Notes under the pieces: model-generated
The model's input: only the letters and a program-made list of their open reading frames with translations
Database searches by the model: none
What the model was told of the DNA's origin: nothing
Source of the DNA: JAAELZ01 sp965223465
GTDB taxonomy: Bacteria; Pseudomonadota; Gammaproteobacteria; Arenicellales; Poriferihabitantaceae
DNA: 64,000 nucleotides
Assembly (NCBI GenBank): GCA_965223465.1
Contig: OZ245025.1
Span: 1,922,001 to 1,986,000 of the forward strand
Direction: 5' to 3'
Shown here: piece by piece, positions 27,516 to 36,716 of the stretch
How the letters are laid out: every line of letters starts with the position of its first letter
How positions within the stretch are numbered: position 1 is the first letter of the stretch
Made by a program: the position numbers and the translations under genes

Positions 27516-28499
27516 TCACTCCAGCAGCAGGAGTTGATTAATAGACCCAATGCCTACATTTGGCCGCACTGGACCTGCATCGAGCTGAGGACGCATCATC
27601 AACAGACCCTTTGCTGCTGCCAATACCGAGTTTTCTGCATCCTCGGGTATATAGGATAGCCCGCTGACATCCCAGGAATAGTTCGCTGGTACAAAAATGA
27701 ATTGATCACTTTTCATCCAGCCATGCGGCAGCTTATTTTTATTTGCATCGTATATTGCTTGCGCAGAGCGAGTCACCGCGTTGACAAACCGGTTGCCAAG
27801 ATGGTCTTCGGGTGTTGGAGGCATTAGAAATAACAGAATTTTATCATTGTTATACGCCCATTCGGCGAAGGGTGCGACATCTTGCTCAACATAAGCGGCT
27901 GTGTTGATAGGCATAAACTCAATGCACACCCCGTCGACCACGTCCTCAACCCTTTGCAAGTGATCCTTGTTGCGCATCCAAGATCGCGTATTCATGATGA
28001 TCTTTTTACCTGGGAAATTCTGTTTTAATCGCAGAACTTCGTCTCTTGTCAGCATAGAATCAATCACCCCAGCCGCTTTTAGCGCGTCTGCGGTCGCTTG
28101 CCCCTGGTCTCTTACGCGTTCATGGTACTCGTAAAGCACAAAAACATAAGGCACGGATAGATCGAAACTTTCAATATAATTAATATCCGGCTGGCTGCGG
28201 CCCCAACGGACAGAAGGATACGGCAACTCTGAAATGGCACGACGTTGCTTGAAATTGTCGAATACGGCCTGCGCCTGGTGTCTTTCTGTCAACGCGATGG
28301 GGTAGAGATTCGCCAACGGCCCCCAGCTCAGATCTGCCACCATCGGCCATTTACTTCGATCCCCCATCGCAATGGTGGCCGCCTCGCCCGCCGTGGAACC
28401 CAGCCCTACCGCTACTTCATATGCGCTTGCACATGGCATTAGGCAAAACACGGTGGCCAATACGGTGCAGCTGGATACTAGTTTTCTAAAGGTACGCAT
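27516..28499 (-). CDS. hypothetical periplasmic protein
   Basis: A 327-residue protein with a clear signal peptide (hydrophobic core VLATVFCLMPCASAYE). I do not recognise a named family. Segments such as VFVLYEYHERVRDQGQ, KKIIMNTRSWMRNKDH, VDGVCIEFMP and KILLFLMPPTPEDH look like consecutive beta strands followed by helices, compatible with a TIM-barrel glycosidase-like fold in which IEF would sit at the end of a strand. This is a weak structural guess. It lies between nhaA and sodB on the same strand, with gaps large enough to be separate units. Confidence 0.55.
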   Translation of the reverse strand: MRTFRKLVSSCTVLATVFCLMPCASAYEVAVGLGSTAGEAATIAMGDRSKWPMVADLSWGPLANLYPIALTERHQAQAVFDNFKQRRAISELPYPSVRWGRSQPDINYIESFDLSVPYVFVLYEYHERVRDQGQATADALKAAGVIDSMLTRDEVLRLKQNFPGKKIIMNTRSWMRNKDHLQRVEDVVDGVCIEFMPINTAAYVEQDVAPFAEWAYNNDKILLFLMPPTPEDHLGNRFVNAVTRSAQAIYDANKNKLPHGWMKSDQFIFVPANYSWDVSGLSYIPEDAENSVLAAAKGLLMMRPQLDAGPVRPNVGIGSINQLLLLE

Positions 28500-28588
28500 T
28501 TTTATCTATACTGCTACCAAAGGTTAGGATTGTGGATGGTGAATAATGTTTGTTTATATGCGCTGGTCTGCAAGCGCTTTGTGCTTAA

Positions 28589-29809
28589 TCATTTGGTTAA
28601 TCTAATCGACTTTTCTTGCGACATTGTCTGTTGAGTGCGTAAACCTACCAAGAGAACCAAATAACCTACTATCCCCGAAGTAAGTGACCCCAGGATAATG
28701 CCCAGCCTCTCATCAAATAATAGATCGACACCCGTTTCTTCAAATGCGAGCGAGCCAATAAACAGACTCATGGTAAAGCCAATACCACAAAGCGCAGCAG
28801 TACCGTACAAGCTCAGCCAATTCATGCCTTTGGGTAATTTAGCAAAACCCAATCTTATGCTTAACCAACATAGGCCAAATATGCCAATCTGTTTCCCAAA
28901 AAACAACCCTAGGGCAATCCCCATGGGTACGCTATGGAGTATTTGCGCTATACCGACACCGCTTAAATTAATACCTGCATTTGAGAATGCGAAAACCGGC
29001 AAAATAAAAAAAGCCACAACCGAGTGTAAATCATGCTCCAAGGATTTTAAGGGCGAAATTTTGGGATTATCTTTTGATCGCATCGGTATGAACATGGCCA
29101 AGATCACCCCCGCAAGCGTCGCATGAACACCAGACTTAAGCATTGCTACCCACATAAGCAATCCAATTAAGATATACGGGCTTTTTGATATAACGTTTCG
29201 TTTATTCATCAAGAACAAAACAGGAATGAGAATTGCAACAAAGATCAGAGCAGTCAACGATATTTTTGAGGTGTAAAAAAGGGCAATAACCAAGATCGCG
29301 CCGATGTCATCGAAAATTGCAAGCGAGGTTAGAAATATTTTTAGCGAGACGGGAACGCGGGTTCCAAGCAACGTTAACACACCTAAGGCAAACGCAATAT
29401 CAGTTGCGGCAGGTATCGCCCAACCTTTAATTGCCACAGCATCACCTGCATTAAAATAAACATAGATGAGCGCTGGCACTAACATCCCGCCCACTGCGCC
29501 GACGCCAGGTAATACTATATTTCGTTTATCCGATAGCTCACCTTCCACCAATTCTCGTTTTAGTTCGAGCCCCACGAGGAAAAAAAACACCGCCATTAAA
29601 CCATCATTTATCCACAATAATAATGGTTTAGCGATGGAGAAAGTTCCAATATGGATTTCAACAGAAGTTGAGAGTAGTAAATTGTAATAGATTGATAATG
29701 ACGTGTTGGCGCAGATAATAGCTATAAATGCTGAGACAAATAACAGTATTCCAGCCGCGCTTTCTAGCCTTAAAAAGTTGGTGATAAACGAACCGTTTGA
29801 TTTTTTCAT
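28589..29809 (-). CDS. nhaA: Na+/H+ antiporter NhaA
   Basis: A 406-residue, twelve-helix sodium/proton antiporter of the inner membrane. PAATDIAFALGVLTLLG contains the helix IV aspartate, and LAIFDDIGAI has the paired aspartates equivalent to Asp163-Asp164 of E. coli NhaA that bind sodium. It exports sodium at alkaline pH, fitting a saline habitat and a cell that uses sodium-driven TRAP uptake. It follows the lipocalin gene after 73 bp, so it could be the last gene of the upstream run or have its own promoter. Confidence 0.95.
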   Translation of the reverse strand: MKKSNGSFITNFLRLESAAGILLFVSAFIAIICANTSLSIYYNLLLSTSVEIHIGTFSIAKPLLLWINDGLMAVFFFLVGLELKRELVEGELSDKRNIVLPGVGAVGGMLVPALIYVYFNAGDAVAIKGWAIPAATDIAFALGVLTLLGTRVPVSLKIFLTSLAIFDDIGAILVIALFYTSKISLTALIFVAILIPVLFLMNKRNVISKSPYILIGLLMWVAMLKSGVHATLAGVILAMFIPMRSKDNPKISPLKSLEHDLHSVVAFFILPVFAFSNAGINLSGVGIAQILHSVPMGIALGLFFGKQIGIFGLCWLSIRLGFAKLPKGMNWLSLYGTAALCGIGFTMSLFIGSLAFEETGVDLLFDERLGIILGSLTSGIVGYLVLLVGLRTQQTMSQEKSIRLTK

Positions 29810-29882
29810 ACTATTCTCTAGACGACGCCTCAGCGTATCGGCGCTGAGGACAAGTGATTGTGAAATTGCTGAATACGCAACA

Positions 29883-30398
29883 TTAATTATGCGCTACATA
29901 AATCAGCCGACTGGTATCGAAGCCCAATTCAGTAGACTGATTGACGAATTGTTCCATCACTGCAGGTTCTAATTCTTTTGTTCTGGAGAGTAACCAAAGA
30001 TAGGATAAGTCAGGGCCGGATACAAAAGCATACTGATAGTCTTCTTTATCTAACTCGAATACAACATATGAACCATAGAACGGGCCAAAAAATGACACTT
30101 TGAGGTAAGCCTCACTATCATCATTCACAAAATAAGCCTTACCTCTTGCTTCACGCCATTTTTGTTTGCTCACAGAGAAGCCTCTATTTTTAACTGCAAT
30201 ACCTCCATCATCCCTGATGGTGTATTCTGCGGTCACCTGCTCCAGCCCCCGTTCGAAGGCGTGGTCAAGCCGTGCAATTTCATACCACTGCCCCAAGTAT
30301 CGGTCTTTTTCAAAATTATCTACCGGGGATACCTTCGTCGGCATGCCAAGACAGCCATTGAGTACCAAAGCTGATAGCAATACTAATACCTTATTCAT
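29883..30398 (-). CDS. blc: outer-membrane lipocalin, Blc family
   Basis: A 171-residue lipoprotein with lipobox LNGC. The lipocalin motif is YLGQWYEIARLDHAFERG, followed by VTAEYTIRDDGGIAVKNRGF and the C-terminal YLWLLSRTKEL typical of bacterial lipocalin Blc. Blc proteins bind fatty acids or lysophospholipids at the outer membrane. The start at 30398 gives a normal lipoprotein signal; an in-frame start ten codons upstream would add a charged extension. This is one of two lipocalins in the cluster. Confidence 0.88.
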   Translation of the reverse strand: MNKVLVLLSALVLNGCLGMPTKVSPVDNFEKDRYLGQWYEIARLDHAFERGLEQVTAEYTIRDDGGIAVKNRGFSVSKQKWREARGKAYFVNDDSEAYLKVSFFGPFYGSYVVFELDKEDYQYAFVSGPDLSYLWLLSRTKELEPAVMEQFVNQSTELGFDTSRLIYVAHN

Positions 30399-30483
30399 AT
30401 TGATTAAATGCGTATATCGACGAGCCATAAAAGGAAAACCCGCTTGATTGAATTATATAAACATATCAATTCAGATTGATGTA

Positions 30484-30864
30484 TTAGCGCTCTTGTGTGC
30501 TATCAAGTAATAAGCGAGGCATCGCCTCTAGCGCACCGATATGTCCAGTAATTCGTAAATCAATATCAGGGTGATGTGTTACCGCCTTTTTAATTTCACT
30601 CGGGATATCTTCAACTACGTGTCGTCCTGCGGAGAGAAAATAAGGTAAGACAGTAATGTGTGTTGATCCGCTTTCCACACATGCATCAATCGCATCGCTA
30701 ATGCTGGGTTTAGCTAACTCCAGGAAGGCCGCCGCAATGTGGTCAAAGCCTGGAGCTTCATTTAGTTGATGATGCTCCACCCGCATCGCTTCTACCAATG
30801 ACATTACTTCCTGATTTGATGCTGCTCGTCTGCTCCCATGCGCAACCACTAGTAAAGTTTTCAT
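30484..30864 (-). CDS. CbiX/SirB-like chelatase-fold protein
   Basis: A 126-residue single-domain protein beginning LLVVAHGSRRAASNQE, where the histidine is the metal-binding residue of CbiX and SirB chelatases, with ITVLPYFLSAGRHVVEDIP carrying the second conserved histidine. Single-domain forms insert cobalt or iron into sirohydrochlorin. It lies 43 bp behind phrB in the cluster with the B12-dependent regulator, so a part in corrinoid or sirohaem supply is attractive but unproven. Confidence 0.8.
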   Translation of the reverse strand: MKTLLVVAHGSRRAASNQEVMSLVEAMRVEHHQLNEAPGFDHIAAAFLELAKPSISDAIDACVESGSTHITVLPYFLSAGRHVVEDIPSEIKKAVTHHPDIDLRITGHIGALEAMPRLLLDSTQER

Positions 30865-30907
30865 TTCATACCTCTAAATTGTCTATGCTGGTTTTGGTTA
30901 TGCTTTT

Positions 30908-32326
30908 TTATGAGAGTGCAGCATAACGATCCAGTGCTGCTTTTCTGCTGGTGGACAGATCAACAATCGGCTCTTCTATAAACGCCAAATTATCGACAGG
31001 CGCTTGCGCTTTTTCTGTCCACCTTTGAATGTATTTGCCGTCGGGGTCAAATTGTTTGGCCTGACGTTCCGGGTTGAAAATTCGAAAAAAAGGTGCCGCG
31101 TCACAACCACAACCCGCTACCCACTGCCAGCCCATGGTGTTATTCGCCAAATCTGCATCGACAAGGGTGTCCCAAAACCATCTGGCACCATGTCTCCAGT
31201 GCTGCCCTAAGTTTTTAGTGAGAAAAGACGCTACCACCATCCGCGCTCGATTATGCATACGCCCTGTGTTCCAGAGTTCCTGCATCGCTGCATCGATCAA
31301 CTTATAACCAGTTCGACCTTTTTTCCACCTCTTAATCAGCCCTTTGTCCGTTTTCCAAAAACCTGCTTGCTCATACTTTTTATGTATGGATTCAGCTGGG
31401 CTATTGGGCACATTATACAGCCACTGAATGGCGAATTCACGCCATCCTAACTGCCTCAAGAAAGCTTCAACCCCATTAGAAATGATTGGGCCAGATTCGC
31501 CCTGCCAATCCGGTCGAAGCTGTTGCACCAAGCGCCAGGGAGAAATTTCTCCAAAATGGAGTGCTGCGGATAACCCAGATGTTCCTGGTTCTGCCAACAT
31601 ATCTCGTTTCTCAGGGTAATTACCCAACTTGTCCAGAAATACCTCGAACTGCAACATCACACTAACTTCTCCCGCACTCCAAAACGGATCAAGTTTTTGG
31701 TGCCAGTGGTGGGTATCCAGCAAACCCAAACTATCAAGTGTATGAGCAGACATTACGCGATTCCTATCTGGCTTATCCAAAGCAGTGAAGGCTGGTGAGG
31801 GATGCAGTTTTTGGTCTTCGACACTATCTAATAATGCCTTTGAGAGCTGGCGCCAAAATGGGGTAAAAACTTTGTATTGCTCCCCAACCGCATTTTTAAG
31901 CTGCCCGGGTGGAAGCAGGCTTGAGTCATGATATATCTTGACCTCAATACCAGCGGCTTCAAGCGCCTGTTTAACTCGATCGTCACGTTTTATAAACGCA
32001 GGTTCATATACTCGGTTCCAGTACACCCGCCTTGCGCCTGTACAGTTTATCAATGCGAGCAGATTATCCAAACTTGAACCCACCCGAAAAACAAGGGTTT
32101 GATCCTCCTTTGACAACGCTTGCTCGAATGCCAACAAGGATTGATGTAAATACCAGCGTGATGCGCCGCCTGGTTCCCAAGGCGTTTCTTCCTCAGGCGC
32201 ATGAATATAGACCATAATAACCTGACTTGACTCATCAACCGCTGCTGCCAAAGCTGGATTATCCTGGAGGCGTAAATCGCGTCTACACCAGATCAGGCTG
32301 GGTTTAGACTTCTTCATTAGTTTCAT
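30908..32326 (-). CDS. phrB: deoxyribodipyrimidine photolyase
   Basis: A class I CPD photolyase of about 472 residues. The N-terminal antenna domain begins SLIWCRRDLRLQDNPAL; the FAD domain has GRTGYKLIDAAMQELWNTG, MHNRARMVVASFL, then NNTMGWQWVAGCGCDAAP and FRIFNPERQAKQFDPDG. It uses blue light and FADH- to split pyrimidine dimers. Its 5' end overlaps the merR stop region; ATG 32326, with GGA five bases upstream, was chosen, though ATG 32317 is also possible. The overlap shows tight coupling to the light regulator. Confidence 0.93.
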   Translation of the reverse strand: MKLMKKSKPSLIWCRRDLRLQDNPALAAAVDESSQVIMVYIHAPEEETPWEPGGASRWYLHQSLLAFEQALSKEDQTLVFRVGSSLDNLLALINCTGARRVYWNRVYEPAFIKRDDRVKQALEAAGIEVKIYHDSSLLPPGQLKNAVGEQYKVFTPFWRQLSKALLDSVEDQKLHPSPAFTALDKPDRNRVMSAHTLDSLGLLDTHHWHQKLDPFWSAGEVSVMLQFEVFLDKLGNYPEKRDMLAEPGTSGLSAALHFGEISPWRLVQQLRPDWQGESGPIISNGVEAFLRQLGWREFAIQWLYNVPNSPAESIHKKYEQAGFWKTDKGLIKRWKKGRTGYKLIDAAMQELWNTGRMHNRARMVVASFLTKNLGQHWRHGARWFWDTLVDADLANNTMGWQWVAGCGCDAAPFFRIFNPERQAKQFDPDGKYIQRWTEKAQAPVDNLAFIEEPIVDLSTSRKAALDRYAALS

Positions 32327-33293
32327 CTTGTTCCGGATGAACCGGTACATGTGCAGCTACCAGCTGAACCGCCAGTGAGAACTGCTCACCAATTGGATAG
32401 ACACCTAACTCAGTTAATGCAACATGATGGTCTACGGCAAATCGCCCACCCACAAATAATGGGCAACGAATTTGCTCATGAAGTGCTTTAATAGATTCCA
32501 GCATATCATGATATTCATGTTTACCTCCTGTGGCTAGGACAACACCACGGGCATTGGTACGCTGAACAATATCAGACACAGGCTCAAGTGGCATATCCGC
32601 ACCTAAGTAGATAGTGCGATAACCTCGACCCATGGCCGCCAAAGAGAACAATAAAGCACCCATTTCATGTTGGTGGTCCGGCACACAGGCAATCACCAGT
32701 TTGCTGCCAGTCGTTAAGCCGGCAGAATGATGTAAGCGTGCGCCGAGCTTGTTGCGCAACCAGGCGGAAAAAAAATGCTCCTCGCCAATACTGGCTCGAT
32801 CCACACGCCAGCGTGCACCCAAACGTTCAAGTACGGGTAGGATGAGCATTTCAGATACCAGCTCTACTGGATAGTTGGCAGATGCCTCGTTGTACACCGC
32901 GTCTAAGCGCTCACTACTAAAATCCGTCACAGCCTGTAACGTTCGAGTAGCATAATCATCCCAGTGCGTTTGTTGTCCTGAAGATGTTGCAATATTACTC
33001 TGGAATCCGTCTCTTACGACTGAAGAAACCGGAGCCGTGGTAACGTAGTGTTCACCACCCTCGCTCACAAAACGAGCAGCATGTCCGATTGAATGGCCCT
33101 GGTTCAATAAATCCAGAATTCGATGAATCAACTGCACATCTTCTTCACTATATAAGCGATGCCCCTTGGGGGTTCGTTGCGGCTTCAATAAACCATAGCG
33201 TCGTTCCCACGCCCGCAGTGTCGACGTCCCCACACCGGTTCGTTCACTGATAATTCGAATCGGAAAGAGTGGTTTTTGGGGTGTTTGACTCAT
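32304..33293 (-). CDS. MerR-family regulator with cobalamin-binding domain (CarH/LitR type)
   Basis: A 329-residue regulator with an N-terminal MerR helix-turn-helix (residues 11-75), a helical linker and a B12-binding domain. Trp162-x9-Glu172-His173 matches the CarH capping signature, and His209 in DHQHEMG corresponds to the CarH residue that ligates cobalt. GRGYRTIYLGADMP follows as in B12-binding folds. Such proteins repress DNA in the dark with adenosylcobalamin and are released by light. Adjacency to phrB and the Cfa cluster supports a photoreceptor role. A 16-bp palindrome at its own start suggests autoregulation. Confidence 0.9.
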   Translation of the reverse strand: MSQTPQKPLFPIRIISERTGVGTSTLRAWERRYGLLKPQRTPKGHRLYSEEDVQLIHRILDLLNQGHSIGHAARFVSEGGEHYVTTAPVSSVVRDGFQSNIATSSGQQTHWDDYATRTLQAVTDFSSERLDAVYNEASANYPVELVSEMLILPVLERLGARWRVDRASIGEEHFFSAWLRNKLGARLHHSAGLTTGSKLVIACVPDHQHEMGALLFSLAAMGRGYRTIYLGADMPLEPVSDIVQRTNARGVVLATGGKHEYHDMLESIKALHEQIRCPLFVGGRFAVDHHVALTELGVYPIGEQFSLAVQLVAAHVPVHPEQDETNEEV

Positions 33294-33308
33294 ATACAGC
33301 TCTGTATA
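33293..33308 (-). promoter_or_regulatory. 16-bp palindrome at the merR start, candidate operator
   Basis: TATACAGCTCTGTATA is a perfect palindrome whose edge touches the merR start codon. Its arms TATACA/TGTATA are the same half-sites seen in the 40396-40506 divergent promoter. That recurrence suggests binding by the MerR protein itself, blocking its own initiation. Confidence 0.5.
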
Positions 33309-33387
33309 GCTTGGGTAGTCAGCAATTTACTTACCAATTTGCTACTTGTTTGCTTTTTCATACTTGGGCTATCTTATCTCTTTTCGT

Positions 33388-34674
33388 TTATGCAGACGTC
33401 AGCATAGCATATGCCACACGGGGTTTATCCATCACCATATGTACCGTGCCCAAATAGTTTTCGTGAAATCCACCTTCGCAATAGCATAAATAAAACTCCC
33501 ACATCAGTAGAAACTCATCACTGTACCCCAGCTGTTTAACCGCGCCAAGATGATGATAAAAGCGACGGCGCCAATCTTTTAAAGTCTTGGCATAGTGCGG
33601 GCCGATATCTTCCAGCGCGGTAACTTTCATATCGGTAGCCTCAGCGATTGAATGACTCAGTGCAGCAACTGAAGGCAAAAAGCCACCAGGGAAAATATAG
33701 CGTTTAATGAAATCGACTTCTTTTAAAGCGCTTTCGTAGTATTGGTCACGAATCGTGATGGCCTGCAGGAATAATTGCCCTTCTGGTTTTAAAAGCTTGC
33801 TACACTTTTGGAAATAAGCGTTCAGATACTGATGCCCAATTGCCTCAATCATTTCAATAGATACTATTTTGTCGTATTGACCATCAAGGTCACGGTAATC
33901 CTCTAGCAATAGGGTAATGCGCTCATTGAGATCTGCCTTATCAACACAGGATTTGGCATATTCTAGCTGCGCCTTGGAAATAGTGGTGGTGGTCACCCGA
34001 CAACCATAGTGACGTGCCGCATGCAGTGCGAAACCACCCCAACCTGTTCCGATTTCCAGCACATGATCATCAGGGGTTAGTCCCAATTTTTGGCAGATCA
34101 GATCAAGCTTATTGATTGCTGCGACTTCTAGTGGTTCATCTGCTGACTGATAATACGCGGAGGAATACATCATGCTCGGATCCAGCATTAGCTTAAAAAA
34201 ATCATTACCCAAATCATAGTGCGCTCGAATATTACGCCGGCTTCCCGCGCGTGTATTTCGATTGATCATGCCCAATAATTTTTCGATTGGCTGCATTATG
34301 CGGGTCAGTCGATGATCCATACGGGTTAACACGGATTGATTTCGCAGGATAATACGCACAAGCGTTACCAAATCGGAACATATCCAAGCTCCCTGCATAT
34401 AGGCTTCAGCGACGCCGGTTGTGCCACCGACTAGTAACTGCCGCCATATACTCGAATCATGAATCTTAATCTCGACAGTCATGGGCTTTTCGGCAATTGC
34501 TTGTCCAAATATGGTGACCTCGCCTTGTTCAACAATTTCAATCCGACCCGTTTTGATGTGCCGAAGCAGCCCATGCGCGAATTTTCGACAATACCTGTCC
34601 AGCCTGCTGAGTTCTACGCCTGTTCTCTCACCAGAAGATACCGGTACAGTCGTCATTGTCATATCATTTTTCAT
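33388..34674 (-). CDS. cfa: cyclopropane-fatty-acyl-phospholipid synthase family protein
   Basis: A COG2230 SAM-dependent lipid methyltransferase of about 428 residues. The SAM loop is EIGTGWGGFALHAA and the lipid domain includes AHYDLGNDFFKLMLDPSM. In canonical Cfa the next motif is YSCAY with the catalytic Cys139; here it reads YSSAY (Ser172 in this numbering). The MFEH motif reads MIEA, keeping the glutamate (Glu277) but replacing the histidine. Methylation of unsaturated phospholipid acyl chains is expected; the product may not be a cyclopropane. It overlaps the DUF1365 gene. Several ATGs are possible at 34662-34707. Confidence 0.85.
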   Translation of the reverse strand: MKNDMTMTTVPVSSGERTGVELSRLDRYCRKFAHGLLRHIKTGRIEIVEQGEVTIFGQAIAEKPMTVEIKIHDSSIWRQLLVGGTTGVAEAYMQGAWICSDLVTLVRIILRNQSVLTRMDHRLTRIMQPIEKLLGMINRNTRAGSRRNIRAHYDLGNDFFKLMLDPSMMYSSAYYQSADEPLEVAAINKLDLICQKLGLTPDDHVLEIGTGWGGFALHAARHYGCRVTTTTISKAQLEYAKSCVDKADLNERITLLLEDYRDLDGQYDKIVSIEMIEAIGHQYLNAYFQKCSKLLKPEGQLFLQAITIRDQYYESALKEVDFIKRYIFPGGFLPSVAALSHSIAEATDMKVTALEDIGPHYAKTLKDWRRRFYHHLGAVKQLGYSDEFLLMWEFYLCYCEGGFHENYLGTVHMVMDKPRVAYAMLTSA

Positions 34675-35443
34675 ATCTTTTTGCAGATGCAATAGGTGGA
34701 TGATCAAATATCGGCACCCGCTTAAGCCACAGCCTAAGGGCCTGGTAGTATATGGCGAGCACCACTTTTAATGTCATAAATGGATATCCAAGTAAGACTT
34801 TTGCAAGATTGGCGTGGGTGACTGGCTCGCGAGCTAACTGTAACCGGGCACCAAATATTTTGTTGTTATCCTGATGGCTACTAATTCGCACATCGAGCTG
34901 ATCAGTGGGTTTGGCAATCTGCCAGCTGTATTGCATGGCCATGTCCATAAAGGGCGAAACATGAAAAGCCTTGTCGTGACGAAAACGAAAGCTTGTTTCT
35001 GACTGCGCTTGATCGCGTGTATCCAGCACATAGATATGCTCCTCACCCCATGGAGTATTGTGTACTTCTGCAACCACCGCATCAATCTGTTGATCATTTT
35101 CGTCGAAACAAAAGTAAAAACTGACCGGATTGATCACATAGCCAAAATAGCGCAAATGGGTTAGCAGCCTTACCGGCCCTTTCGGGTAATGCCCGGTTTG
35201 CGCCTTCACCCTTTGTTTAACCACTTCGCTCAAAGGCTTGCGTGGATCGCCCATATGGTCTGATCGCTTAAACCAGGCCAGATTGAATTTCCGCGCAGAC
35301 CAAAACCAAAAAGGATCAAACAAATGGGGTAGCTCATCCAAATCCAGATATAGCATGAACAGGCGATAGGAAAACGCGTGTTCACGTGGATAAGATCGGC
35401 GGTGACTAACTTGCCCGACGTATAGCTGACTGTTTGTTTTCAT
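34664..35443 (-). CDS. DUF1365 domain-containing protein
   Basis: A 259-residue protein of the COG3496 family, recognised by the start LYVGQVSHRRSYPREHAFSY, the central TGHYPKGPVRLLTHLRYFGYVINP and FHVSPFMDM. Function is not established, but it is a constant companion of COG2907 flavoproteins and Cfa-like methylases. ATG 35443 lies inside the 3' end of the flavoprotein gene and its 3' end overlaps cfa, so the three are translationally coupled. Confidence 0.86.
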   Translation of the reverse strand: MKTNSQLYVGQVSHRRSYPREHAFSYRLFMLYLDLDELPHLFDPFWFWSARKFNLAWFKRSDHMGDPRKPLSEVVKQRVKAQTGHYPKGPVRLLTHLRYFGYVINPVSFYFCFDENDQQIDAVVAEVHNTPWGEEHIYVLDTRDQAQSETSFRFRHDKAFHVSPFMDMAMQYSWQIAKPTDQLDVRISSHQDNNKIFGARLQLAREPVTHANLAKVLLGYPFMTLKVVLAIYYQALRLWLKRVPIFDHPPIASAKRYEK

Positions 35444-36716
35444 TTTTATCAAATATATTCAGTGCATTTAAGGCGCTGACCACACCGTCTTCGTGAAAGC
35501 CATTGGCCCAATATGCACCGCAGTAGTAGGTTCGATTCACACCGTTTATTTCTGGTAGCCTCTGCTGAGCCGAGACGCTATCCGGGGTGTATAACGGATG
35601 GTCGTAGTGGACCCGATCAATGATTTTTTCTTTTTTAATGGAGTTGCCTGGATTGAGCGTAACGCAAAACTCAACGGGTGCGTTAAGGTGCTGCAAGATA
35701 TTCATGTTGTAGGTAACGGCCAGTGGCTCACCTGCCCGAGATTGATAAGCGGATTGAGTGCTTAACTTGGCTTCACCACTCGCATGATAATTCCAGGCTG
35801 CCCATGCGCGCTTGGAGCGTGGTAGTACACTGGTATCCGTATGCAGTATGGCTTCATTCGCTTGATATTGGATCGACCCAAGTATGGCTGCCTCATCCAC
35901 AGAGGGATCGTCCAGCGTTTTTAAAGCCTGATCGCTATGCGTTGCCATAAACACAGTGTCGTAATAATCCACCTTGCCACTTATGTCACATACCTCGACA
36001 TAATCCGGATGTCGCTTTATGGTTTTCACCGCGGCATTCAGTCGAATCTTATCTTTAAAGCTTTCAACCAAAGGTTTAACATACTCACGCGACCCACCTT
36101 TAACGACATACCACTGTGGACGATCATTGACGCTGAGCAAGCCGTGGTTTTGAAAAAACCGCACAAAAAATCGCGCGGGGAAATCCAGCATGCCTTTAAT
36201 ATCGGTGGACCAGATTGCCGCCCCCATCGGCAAAATATAGGCTTGTTCAAACAACTTCGAGTAGTTTGATTGGGCCAGGTATTCGCCCAGCGTGATTTCT
36301 GGTCCACCTGTCTTTAACAGCGCTGGAGCACGTTGATTAAATAATAGAATATCCCGGATCAAGCGATAGAATTTTGGTCGAATAAGATTGCGTCGCTGAG
36401 CAAACAAAGTGTTAATCGAGTGTCCGTTATACTCAAGCTTGTTACGCTCATCTTTGAAGCTAAAGCTCATCTCGGTAGGGGTGGATCTAACTCCCAGCGT
36501 TTCCAGCAACGCCATAAAGTTGGGATAAGTTCGGTCATTGAACACAATAAAACCTGAATCAATCGCATAGTGCACCCCTCCCCAGAGTACATCATGGGTA
36601 TGGGTATGGCCTCCAATGTAGCCTGCTGATTCATATACCGTTATATCGTGAGATTGGTTGAGATGATAGGCAGCCACATTTCCCGAAATTCCGGCACCGA
36701 TTACCGCTACTTTCAT
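35406..36716 (-). CDS. FAD/NAD(P)-binding amine-oxidase-like protein (COG2907)
   Basis: A 436-residue flavoprotein with an N-terminal dinucleotide-binding fold (VIGAGISGNVAAYHL, residues 4-18) and YESAGYIGGHTHT. The C-terminal GVNRTYYCGAYWANGFHEDGVVSAL closes the FAD site. It is the COG2907 protein found beside DUF1365 and Cfa. In Rhodobacter the equivalent genes belong to the singlet-oxygen response and are connected with modified fatty acids; a redox step on acyl chains is therefore inferred. It overlaps the lipocalin gene by an ATGA. Confidence 0.87.
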   Translation of the reverse strand: MKVAVIGAGISGNVAAYHLNQSHDITVYESAGYIGGHTHTHDVLWGGVHYAIDSGFIVFNDRTYPNFMALLETLGVRSTPTEMSFSFKDERNKLEYNGHSINTLFAQRRNLIRPKFYRLIRDILLFNQRAPALLKTGGPEITLGEYLAQSNYSKLFEQAYILPMGAAIWSTDIKGMLDFPARFFVRFFQNHGLLSVNDRPQWYVVKGGSREYVKPLVESFKDKIRLNAAVKTIKRHPDYVEVCDISGKVDYYDTVFMATHSDQALKTLDDPSVDEAAILGSIQYQANEAILHTDTSVLPRSKRAWAAWNYHASGEAKLSTQSAYQSRAGEPLAVTYNMNILQHLNAPVEFCVTLNPGNSIKKEKIIDRVHYDHPLYTPDSVSAQQRLPEINGVNRTYYCGAYWANGFHEDGVVSALNALNIFDKNENKQSAIRRAS

